A stretch of DNA of 8,171 nucleotides from JAFDVN01 sp035758545 (lineage in GTDB: Bacteria > Acidobacteriota > Holophagae > Holophagales > Holophagaceae), in the NCBI GenBank assembly GCA_035758545.1, contig DASTWQ010000151.1, forward strand, positions 1 through 8,171. The letters run 5' to 3'. The stretch's first letter is position 1. Every line of letters begins with the position of its first letter. Positions 1 to 5,451 of the stretch are shown piece by piece. The position numbers were made by a program, and so were the translations under genes. The notes under the pieces were generated by a model that saw nothing but the letters and a program-made list of their open reading frames with translations, did no database searches and was not told the DNA's origin.

Positions 1-1
1 G

Positions 2-202
2 GCCAAGCGCAACAACGTGAGCATGGCGACGGACATCGCCCGCGAGGCGCGCCGGCTGCTCGGCGCGAACGGCATCCTCGCCGAGTACGCGGCCATGCGC
101 CACATGGCCAACCTGGAGAGCGTCTACACCTACGAAGGCACCCACGACATGCACAACCTGGTCATCGGCCAGGAGGTCACGGGGATCCCGGCCTACCGCT
201 GA
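2..202 (+). CDS. gcdH: Glutaryl-CoA dehydrogenase, C-terminal 66 residues (5' end outside window)
   Basis: Only the last 66 residues are in the window; the frame is open from base 2 and ends at TGA 200-202. The family oxidises and decarboxylates glutaryl-CoA to crotonyl-CoA with FAD in lysine, tryptophan and aromatic-acid breakdown, passing electrons to ETF. The fragment begins AKRNN, keeps a helix rich in AREAR, and carries NLESVYTYEGTHDMHNL followed by an ITG-like VTG. This matches the end of glutaryl-CoA dehydrogenases, including the basic KRNN segment and YEGTHD. The glutamate in YEGT (codon 134-136) aligns with the family's catalytic base. The GTG and ATG codons near base 17 are internal, not starts. 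The gene is convergent with the outer-membrane channel gene, and a strong hairpin lies 12 bases after its stop. Assignment to the acyl-CoA dehydrogenase superfamily is certain; the glutaryl-CoA subtype rests on this C-terminal motif and my memory of the family. Confidence 0.9.
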   Translation, partial: AKRNNVSMATDIAREARRLLGANGILAEYAAMRHMANLESVYTYEGTHDMHNLVIGQEVTGIPAYR

Positions 203-214
203 GTTCGGCGAGCC

Positions 215-252
215 CCAAAGGAAAGGGCCCCGCGAGGGGCCCTTTCCTTTGG
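215..252. terminator. Bidirectional hairpin terminator between convergent genes
   Basis: Bases 215-231 are a perfect 17-bp reverse complement of 236-252, closed by a GCGA loop (232-235), a GNRA-type tetraloop. The right arm contains TTTCCTTT, but there is no long T-run after the stem on either strand. It sits 12 bases after the plus-strand stop and 13 bases after the minus-strand channel gene stop, exactly where a shared terminator is expected. The fold is certain; the efficiency in each direction is inferred. Confidence 0.82.
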
Positions 253-265
253 TTCCGGAGGGGGA

Positions 266-1822
266 TCACTGGATCTTGAGGTTGCGGGCCTCCAGGAGGT
301 GGCCCATGGCCTTCTCCAGGGCGGTCACCGCGTTGGCGTAGTTGATCTTGGCCTGGAGCTCCGCGGTGCGGGCGTTCGTCAGGTTGGTCTGCTGCTGGAG
401 GACGATGAAGTTCGTGCTCATGCCGTTCTCGAACTTCTTCTGCTCGGCGTCCAGGGCCTGCTCCTGGTAGATGCGGGTCTTCTCCGCCGCGGCCACGGCC
501 CGGGAGGATGCTTCCAAGTTGCGGTAGGCCTGGCGCACGTCCAGGCGCACCTGCAGCTCCTCGTCCCGAAGGCTCAGCTCGCTGGAGCGGAGGTTCGCGT
601 TGGCCTGCATGAGCTGGCCTTTGGCGGCGCGGTTCAGGATGGGGTAGGCGAAGGTGAGGCCGACGTTGTAGCCGGGGTAGTTCCCTCCGGTGAGGTCGCT
701 GTTCACCGGGGAGAGCTTGTCGGCGTTCTGGGCGTTCCCCACGTAACCCACGGAGAGGTTCAGGGTGGGCAGGGTGTGGTTCCTCGCCGCCTGGGCCAGG
801 ACCTTCTGGCTCTCCAGGCTCAGTTCCGCGGACTTCATCTCGGGGCGGGTCTCCACCGCGAGCTTCTCGGCCGACGCCTCGTCCAGGGTCAGGGGCTGCA
901 CCACCGGATCGTCGGTGGCCTCGATGGCGGCCGGGCGTCCCTCGAGGGGATAGACGGCGCGGATGAGGGCGTCCTTGGCATTGGCAAGCGCCGCCTCGGC
1001 CGTGATGATGTTCTGCTCCTGCTGAGCCACCTGGGCCTCGGCCTGGGTGACCTCGATGGGGGCGAGGGTTCCGACCTGGACGCGGATCTTGTTCTCATCC
1101 AGCTGCTTCTGGGCGAGCTTCAGGGCCTCCTGGATGTTGGCCAGGTTCTCCCGGGCGTAGACCACGTTCCAGTAGTCCGTCTCCACGTTGGCCACCAGCT
1201 GGATCACCGACTGCTGGAACTGGTAGTCCGCGGCCTTGGAGCCGTTCCGGGCCACGATGAGGTTGGCGCTGGCGGCGGTGCGGCCGAACCCGCTGAGGAG
1301 GTTCTGGGAATAGGTGATCGCGACGGTGCCGTCGTAGGGGCCGCTCGTGAAGGGGACCATCGGCCCGCCGTTCACGTTGCCCTTGGTGAAGCTGTAGGAG
1401 GGGTTGTAGTCCACCTTCAGGTTGCCGCCCCAGGTGAAGGGCTTGGCCACGCCGAGGCTCAGGTTCCGCAGGTAGCTGGTGGTGTCGTAGGTGTTGAAGG
1501 GCCCGCCGGTGAAGGCCTGCCGGGCGGAGGAATCCTGGACCTTCTCGGTGCTGGCGCTGCCGGTGAGGTTCCAGTCGTAGGCCCCTTCGGCGGCCAGCAG
1601 CTGACCCTTGGCAAGGTTCCGGGTCTCCTGGGCGATGCCCACCTGGAGGTTGTTGCGGATGGCGGTCTGGATGGCGTCCTGGAGGGTCAGCTTGACGGCG
1701 TCATCCGACCCCGACGAGGCGACCTGGGAGGCGGGCTGCGGCGTCTCCTGGGGGGCCGGGGCCGTCTGGGCCACCAGGCTGAAGGGGATCAGCAGGGCCA
1801 GGGGGTGCAGGGTCCGGGTCAT
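266..1822 (-). CDS. TolC-family outer-membrane efflux channel
   Basis: This 518-residue protein is a predicted outer-membrane factor: three copies would form a barrel and periplasmic tunnel that receives substrate from an adaptor/ABC pump. The N-terminus (MTRTLHPLALLIPFSLVAQ) is a signal peptide, followed by a Pro/Ala/Gln-rich linker. The first outer-membrane efflux repeat starts at about residue 44 with LTLQDAI. Long Ala/Gln/Glu-rich helices follow, with VGTLAPIEVTQAEAQ in the first half and a matching FENGMSTNFIVLQQQTNL in the second. This is the internal duplication typical of TolC. Length is normal for the family. I chose the ATG at 1822 because AAGGAG lies five bases upstream and the signal peptide begins there; an upstream in-frame ATG at 1873 would add a polar 17-residue leader without a ribosome site. 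It follows the adaptor gene by 165 bases and is probably the exit duct of that exporter. Confidence 0.93.
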   Translation of the reverse strand: MTRTLHPLALLIPFSLVAQTAPAPQETPQPASQVASSGSDDAVKLTLQDAIQTAIRNNLQVGIAQETRNLAKGQLLAAEGAYDWNLTGSASTEKVQDSSARQAFTGGPFNTYDTTSYLRNLSLGVAKPFTWGGNLKVDYNPSYSFTKGNVNGGPMVPFTSGPYDGTVAITYSQNLLSGFGRTAASANLIVARNGSKAADYQFQQSVIQLVANVETDYWNVVYARENLANIQEALKLAQKQLDENKIRVQVGTLAPIEVTQAEAQVAQQEQNIITAEAALANAKDALIRAVYPLEGRPAAIEATDDPVVQPLTLDEASAEKLAVETRPEMKSAELSLESQKVLAQAARNHTLPTLNLSVGYVGNAQNADKLSPVNSDLTGGNYPGYNVGLTFAYPILNRAAKGQLMQANANLRSSELSLRDEELQVRLDVRQAYRNLEASSRAVAAAEKTRIYQEQALDAEQKKFENGMSTNFIVLQQQTNLTNARTAELQAKINYANAVTALEKAMGHLLEARNLKIQ

Positions 1823-1827
1823 CGCCA

Positions 1828-1833
1828 CTCCTT
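1828..1833 (-). promoter_or_regulatory. Ribosome binding site of the channel gene
   Basis: On the minus strand AAGGAG is followed by TGGCG and then ATG at 1822. It decides the start in favour of 1822 over the in-frame ATG at 1873, and leaves an intact signal peptide at the N-terminus. Confidence 0.8.
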
Positions 1834-1863
1834 GAGCGTCAGTCGACGAGGGAAAGATCCGCC

Positions 1864-1892
1864 ATGAAGGCATCGCCTAGAGTTCAGGTCAA
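1864..1892 (-). promoter_or_regulatory. Weak candidate promoter in front of the channel gene
   Basis: On the minus strand TTGACC (1892-1887) is followed after exactly 17 bases by CTTCAT (1869-1864). The -35 is good (5 of 6), the -10 poor (3 of 6). It lies inside the 165-bp gap (1823-1987) between adaptor and channel genes. I see no clear terminator in that gap, so the channel may be expressed by read-through, from this site, or both. Confidence 0.25.
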
Positions 1893-1987
1893 GCATGCTA
1901 CGGGAAGGTTCGAGAGAGGGTTAGCCCGGTCGGAGCAGAATGCCTCGGTTCACGAGGATGGACAACCCTGACTCCATGGACCGGGCC

Positions 1988-2863
1988 TCAGGACCCGGGT
2001 TGAATCCGGAGCTCCACCTTCTGACCCAGCTTGAGGGGCAGGGGCCGGTCAGGAGCCACTTTCACGAGGAGCACCCGGATGTCCGTCGGCCGGGCGGGAT
2101 CCTCGGGCTTCAGCCGGCGGGGGCCCACCGCCTCGGGAAGCTCCTCGACCCGGCCGCGCCAGGTGGCCGGATCGCCTTCCGCGCGGATCTCCACCGGGCT
2201 GCCGACCCGGAGCCGGGGCACGTCGAACTCGTCCACCTCCGCCTCGATGCGGGTGCGGTCCAGGTCCGCGAGGCGGACCACCCGGGCGCCGGGGGAGACG
2301 GCCTCCCCGGCATTGGTGTAGCGCTCCAGGACGGTCCCGCCGAAGGGCGCGCGGACCTCGCGCTTGGCCAGGGCCGACTTCAGCTGGCCGGCGGCGCTGC
2401 GGGCCTCGTCCACCCGGGCGACCAGCAGGGCGAGCTGGGTCTGGGCGTCCTCCAGGGCGCGGCGGTCCAGGACGCCGCCGGCCACCAGGCGCTGCCGGCG
2501 GGCGACCTCGGCCCGCTGGAACCCGATCTCGGCCTGCTGCTCCCGGATGCGGGCCTCCGCGGCCGCCAGGGCCGCTCGCTGCTCCCGGTCATCCAGGTGC
2601 GCCAGCAGCTGCCCTTTCCGGACCCGCTGCAGCTCCTGGACCGGCAGCTCCGCGACGACACCGCCCTGGTCCGTGCCGACGACCACGTCCGAGCCAGGAT
2701 AGGTGGCGAGGCGGCCCTCGCAGCGGATCCAGCCGCTCCCGTCCGTGGCGGCGGGAGCGGGAGCAGGCTGCGGCGCGGGCGCCCGCCGGGCGGCGACGAG
2801 GGCCGTGAGCGCCGCGGTGGCGCCGAGGGGGAGCAGCAGGGCGAGGGCTGTGCGGCGGTTCAT
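1988..2863 (-). CDS. HlyD/MFP-family periplasmic adaptor subunit of the ABC exporter
   Basis: This 291-residue adaptor would bridge the inner-membrane ABC permease and the outer-membrane channel. A single hydrophobic anchor or uncleaved signal spans about residues 5-25, followed by a Pro/Ala linker. The two halves of the lipoyl-like barrel-sandwich domain lie at about 60-92 (ending GQLLAHLDD) and 168-200 (REVRAPFGGTV, then GEAVSPG). A coiled-coil hairpin rich in Ala, Arg, Glu and Gln runs between them (about 93-167). A beta-barrel domain follows from about 203 (IEAEVDEFDVPRLRVG). It is shorter than many adaptors (commonly 350-400 residues), mainly because of a compact hairpin and little C-terminal extension. 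The ATG overlaps the stop of the ATPase gene (ATGA), and AGGAGG lies four bases before it. Family is sure; the partners are inferred from gene order. Confidence 0.92.
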   Translation of the reverse strand: MNRRTALALLLPLGATAALTALVAARRAPAPQPAPAPAATDGSGWIRCEGRLATYPGSDVVVGTDQGGVVAELPVQELQRVRKGQLLAHLDDREQRAALAAAEARIREQQAEIGFQRAEVARRQRLVAGGVLDRRALEDAQTQLALLVARVDEARSAAGQLKSALAKREVRAPFGGTVLERYTNAGEAVSPGARVVRLADLDRTRIEAEVDEFDVPRLRVGSPVEIRAEGDPATWRGRVEELPEAVGPRRLKPEDPARPTDIRVLLVKVAPDRPLPLKLGQKVELRIQPGS

Positions 2864-3540
2864 GGGGCCTCCTCGGCCTCGATGAGGCCGTCGCGGATCT
2901 TCAGGACACGGTCCGCCACGGCGCGGACCTTGGGATCGTGGGTGACGATGAGCAGGGCGCGGTCCTCGCGGCGGGCGAGGTCCCGGAACAGGTCGAGGAT
3001 CTGGGCACCCACCGCGGTATCGAGGTTGGCCGTGGGCTCGTCCGCCAGCAGCACGGCGGGCCGGGCGGCCATGGCCCGGGCGATGGCGACGCGCTGCTTC
3101 TGGCCGCCGGAGAGGTCCCGGGGCAGGTGGTCGAGGCGGTCCTCCAGGCCCACGGCGCCCAGCAGGGATTCCGCCTCCCGGCGGGCCTCGGGTCCCTTCA
3201 CGCCCTTCAGGTTCAGCGCGTACTGGACGTTCTCCCGGGCCGTCAGGGCGGGGAAGAGGTTGTACTGCTGGAACACGAATCCGATGCTGCGCCGGCGGAT
3301 CTCCGCGAGCCGGGCGGCATCGCCGAGGATGGGCTCGCCCTCCAGCCGCAGCTCGCCTTCGGTGGGGGAGAGGATGCAGCCGAGGATCTGGAGCAGCGTG
3401 GTCTTGCCGGAGCCCGAGGGGCCCTCGAGCGCCACGATCTCCCCGGGGTGGAGGTCCATGGAGACCCCCTTCAGCACCGGCGTGACCTGGCGCCCCTCCT
3501 GGTAGACCTTGGTGATGCCTTCGGCCTGGAGCACGGCCAT
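2860..3540 (-). CDS. ABC exporter ATP-binding protein (MacB/LolD/DevA type)
   Basis: This 226-residue ATPase is a complete nucleotide-binding domain that would power the adjacent permease as a dimer on the cytoplasmic face. All motifs are intact: Walker A GPSGSGKTT (40-48), Q-loop glutamine 91 in FVFQQYNLFP, signature LSGGQKQR (143-150), Walker B VLLADE (163-168) with catalytic Glu168, D-loop NLD (172-174) and H-loop His201 in VTHD. The small size, the FQQYNLFP Q-loop region and the LADEPTANLD stretch are typical of ATPases that pair with FtsX-like permeases in the MacB/LolD/DevA group. It starts one base after the permease stop (TGACATG), with GGAG five bases before the ATG, and its own stop overlaps the adaptor start. 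No residue needed for ATP hydrolysis is missing. Confidence 0.96.
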   Translation of the reverse strand: MAVLQAEGITKVYQEGRQVTPVLKGVSMDLHPGEIVALEGPSGSGKTTLLQILGCILSPTEGELRLEGEPILGDAARLAEIRRRSIGFVFQQYNLFPALTARENVQYALNLKGVKGPEARREAESLLGAVGLEDRLDHLPRDLSGGQKQRVAIARAMAARPAVLLADEPTANLDTAVGAQILDLFRDLARREDRALLIVTHDPKVRAVADRVLKIRDGLIEAEEAP

Positions 3541-3541
3541 G

Positions 3542-4669
3542 TCAGCTCCGGAAGACGAGGCCCGGGTCCAGGCCGGCCACCTTGCGGAAGCTGACCATGG
3601 CCGAGGCGAGGCAGAGGGCGAAGGTGCCCAGGCAGACCACCGCGATGGTGGGGCCGGGGATGATGAGCTTCAGGGCCATGGACTCGATGGCGGGCTTCTG
3701 GGCGAAGGCCAGCCCCAGCCCCAGGACGAACCCAAGCGCGGCGGCGATGGAGGCCTGGCGGGCCAGGATCCGGTAGATGTCGGCGTTGGTGCCGCCGATG
3801 GCCTTCACGGTCCCGAACTCCTTGATGTGCTCCATGGTCGAGGTGTAGAGCGTCTGGGCCACGACGATGACGCCCACGAGCACGCCCAGGAAGACCGCCA
3901 GGAAGGCGTTGAGGCCGATGCCCGTGTTCTTGATCCAGTAGGCCTCGGATTTCGCGGCCCACTCGGCCTTGGTGTAGACGTCGTTGAAGGGGAGGCGCCG
4001 CTGGATCTCGGCCTTCACCGCCGACGCGTCCGCCCCGGGGGCCAGCCGGACAAGGATGTAGCTCGTCTGGCCCTTCAGCAGGTCCGGGTTCATGGCCTGG
4101 GCCCGCCGGAAGTCGATGAAGGAGACCGGGGTCGTCGTGAAGGACTTGGCCTCCTCGGACATCCCGACGATCCTCAGCCTGGTGTGCTGGACCTCCCGGT
4201 AGTCGCCCACCCGGAAGTCCCCGAGCCGCCGCTTGGCGCTTTCGTCCATGAAGAGGTAGTCGCCGCGGCGCAGGTCCCCCAGGTCGCCCTCCTTCACCTT
4301 CCAGGGCAGGCCCCAGGCGGCGTGGTCCTCCAGGGCGTAGAAGACGCCGCCCTCCTCCGCGCCGGTGGGGAGCTGGATGTTCATGAAGGTCACGATGAGG
4401 TTGTCGGCCCGCTGGACCCCAGGCACCGAGCGGACCCGGTCCACGTAGGAATCCGGGAACTGGTGGGCGAAATCCACGTTGGGCGTGGCCTTGGAGGTGA
4501 CCCAGAGATCGGCCTGGGCGTGGCGGATGGTCAGGGAGGCGTTGTCGAGGAGGCCGAAGAAGAGACCGATCTGGGACAGCACCAGGGCCACCGCGAAGGC
4601 GACGCCGGCCACGGTGATGGTGAAGCGGAGCTTGTCGTGGAGCAGGATCTTGAGGGCGAGGTCGACCAT
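3542..4669 (-). CDS. FtsX/MacB-type ABC transporter permease (DevC-like)
   Basis: This 375-residue inner-membrane subunit has the four-helix topology of the MacB/FtsX superfamily. One membrane segment lies near the N-terminus (about 17-41) and a large extracytoplasmic domain at about 42-250. Three C-terminal segments follow, at about 253-276, 305-325 and 339-361. The cytoplasmic loop after the second helix has MEHIKEFGTVKAIGG, the coupling region that contacts the ATPase in this family, and the chain ends with the characteristic GLDPGLVFR. Unlike MacB itself it has no fused ATPase; the ATPase is the next gene, as in DevBCA systems. I chose the ATG at 4669, one base after the repressor stop (TGACATG). 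An in-frame codon at 4816 would add 49 Arg/Pro-rich residues lying wholly inside the repressor gene. Substrate is unknown; lipid, glycolipid, peptide or drug export are all possible. Confidence 0.93.
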   Translation of the reverse strand: MVDLALKILLHDKLRFTITVAGVAFAVALVLSQIGLFFGLLDNASLTIRHAQADLWVTSKATPNVDFAHQFPDSYVDRVRSVPGVQRADNLIVTFMNIQLPTGAEEGGVFYALEDHAAWGLPWKVKEGDLGDLRRGDYLFMDESAKRRLGDFRVGDYREVQHTRLRIVGMSEEAKSFTTTPVSFIDFRRAQAMNPDLLKGQTSYILVRLAPGADASAVKAEIQRRLPFNDVYTKAEWAAKSEAYWIKNTGIGLNAFLAVFLGVLVGVIVVAQTLYTSTMEHIKEFGTVKAIGGTNADIYRILARQASIAAALGFVLGLGLAFAQKPAIESMALKLIIPGPTIAVVCLGTFALCLASAMVSFRKVAGLDPGLVFRS

Positions 4670-4670
4670 G

Positions 4671-5333
4671 TCAGCGCCCCTTCCGGGCGGACCGGGCCGG
4701 CGCCGCCGCGCCCGCCGAGAGGCCATCCACGATGGCGTCGGACATGGCCTCGACCCGCGCGGCAATGGGCCGCCAATCCACCCAGGGGTCACCCTCCTTC
4801 GCGAGCGCGAGCGCAACCACGCCGTGGATGCCCGCCCACACCGTCTGGGCCACGAGCTCGGCGTCCGTGTAGGCCGGGGCCATCAGGCCCTGGTCGATGG
4901 CCTGCTGGACGGTGTCGCGGAGCAGGGCGTAGGCGTCCACCTCCGGGTTGTCCTTCCACTCCTCCTCGCCCTTGCCCTCGTAGTCCGGGGAGTCGGACAT
5001 GAACATGAGGCGGTAGTGGTTGGGATTCTGCAGGCCGAAGGCCGCGTAGCCGCGGCCCATGGCCTTGATCCGGGCCAGGGGGCTCTTCACCTGGCCGGCC
5101 TTGGCGAGTTCCGCCCCGAAGACCTGGAAATCGTGGCGGCAGAGCTCCCGGACCAGGTCCTCCTTGTCCTGGAAGTGAAGGTAGATCGTGCGCGGGCTGT
5201 ACTCGATGCGCTCGGCGATGGCCCGCATGGTGACGGCGTCATAGCCGTCCCGGGCGAAGAGGTACCGGGCGGCGTCCAGGATCTGGGTCCGCAGCGCTTC
5301 CTTCTCCCGCTCCCGGCGGTTGGTGGGTCCCAC
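4671..5333 (-). CDS. TetR-family transcriptional repressor, first gene of the exporter operon
   Basis: This 220-residue protein is a predicted DNA-binding dimer that represses its own operon until a ligand binds. The N-terminal helix-turn-helix covers about residues 13-60: ILDAARYLFARDGYDAVT, then a second helix MRAIAERIEYS, and the recognition segment SPRTIYLHFQDKEDL. The C-terminal ligand domain has YAAFGLQNPNHYRLMF and later VWAGIHGVVAL, which fit the TetR C-terminal group named for its WHG motif (PF13305). I place the start at GTG 5331-5333 because GGAGG lies four bases upstream, the same spacing as in two neighbouring genes. The in-frame ATG at 5360 has no ribosome site and overlaps the likely -10 box. 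It is followed after one base by the permease gene. Ligand is unknown. Confidence 0.93.
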   Translation of the reverse strand: MGPTNRREREKEALRTQILDAARYLFARDGYDAVTMRAIAERIEYSPRTIYLHFQDKEDLVRELCRHDFQVFGAELAKAGQVKSPLARIKAMGRGYAAFGLQNPNHYRLMFMSDSPDYEGKGEEEWKDNPEVDAYALLRDTVQQAIDQGLMAPAYTDAELVAQTVWAGIHGVVALALAKEGDPWVDWRPIAARVEAMSDAIVDGLSAGAAAPARSARKGR

Positions 5334-5337
5334 GGGG

Positions 5338-5342
5338 CCTCC
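5338..5342 (-). promoter_or_regulatory. Ribosome binding site selecting a GTG start for the repressor
   Basis: GGAGG followed by CCCC and then GTG at 5333. The adaptor (AGGAGG-CCCC-ATG) and the acyl-CoA dehydrogenase (GGAGG-GGCC-ATG) have the same four-base spacing, so this looks like local usage. No comparable site precedes the in-frame ATG at 5360. Confidence 0.72.
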
Positions 5343-5358
5343 AAGGTCAACACCGTTC

Positions 5359-5386
5359 ATTTTGTAAACTGCGTTTACTTTGTCAA
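5359..5386 (-). promoter_or_regulatory. Promoter of the repressor-exporter operon
   Basis: On the minus strand a perfect -35 TTGACA (5386-5381) is followed after 16 bases by CAAAAT (5364-5359), matching 4 of 6 of the -10 consensus. Transcription would start at about 5351-5353, leaving a leader of about 20 bases before the GTG at 5333. This is by far the most AT-rich spot in the window. The operator palindrome fills the spacer, as expected for a repressor that blocks polymerase. Confidence 0.7.
5364..5378. promoter_or_regulatory. Perfect palindromic operator for the TetR-family repressor
   Basis: GTAAAC (5364-5369), three bases TGC, then GTTTAC (5373-5378): a perfect 6-bp inverted repeat with a 3-bp centre. 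It sits almost entirely in the -35/-10 spacer of the repressor promoter, touching only the first base of the -10. TetR-family proteins usually bind such short palindromes next to their own gene. Related half-sites continue on both sides at 9-bp steps (see findings). Binding by this particular repressor is inferred from position. Confidence 0.72.
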
Positions 5387-5407
5387 CCCTGTTTTTGGAG
5401 TTCCCTG

Positions 5408-5430
5408 AAAAGGGCCCCCTCGGGGGCCCT
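5408..5430 (-). terminator. Intrinsic terminator of the acyl-CoA dehydrogenase gene
   Basis: Bases 5411-5419 and 5422-5430 form a 9-bp GC-rich inverted repeat (AGGGCCCCC / GGGGGCCCT); sterically this is an 8-bp stem with a 4-base loop. On the minus strand the stem runs into TTTT (5411-5408). It starts 21 bases after the TAG stop at 5452 and ends before the next promoter's -35, insulating the exporter operon from upstream transcription. Confidence 0.8.
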
Positions 5431-5451
5431 GAGACAGGATCACTGGGACGC

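Noticed and set aside
1981..1999. Imperfect inverted repeat CCGGGCC / GGACCCGG at the adaptor stop codon
   Set aside because: It overlaps the last codons, has a bulge and a 3-base loop, and no T-run follows on the minus strand; GC-rich chance pairing is sufficient.
4670..4816. N-terminal extension of the permease from a start at 4816
   Set aside because: It lies wholly inside the repressor gene, encodes an Arg/Pro-rich stretch unlike any membrane-protein N-terminus, and the ATG at 4669 fits the coupled TGACATG junction.
299..5002. Three further plus-strand open frames of about 500 codons (299-1867, 1940-3505, 3509-5002)
   Set aside because: They are antisense shadows of the channel, adaptor/ATPase and permease genes, with Gly/Arg/Val-rich products, no recognisable motif and no ribosome sites.
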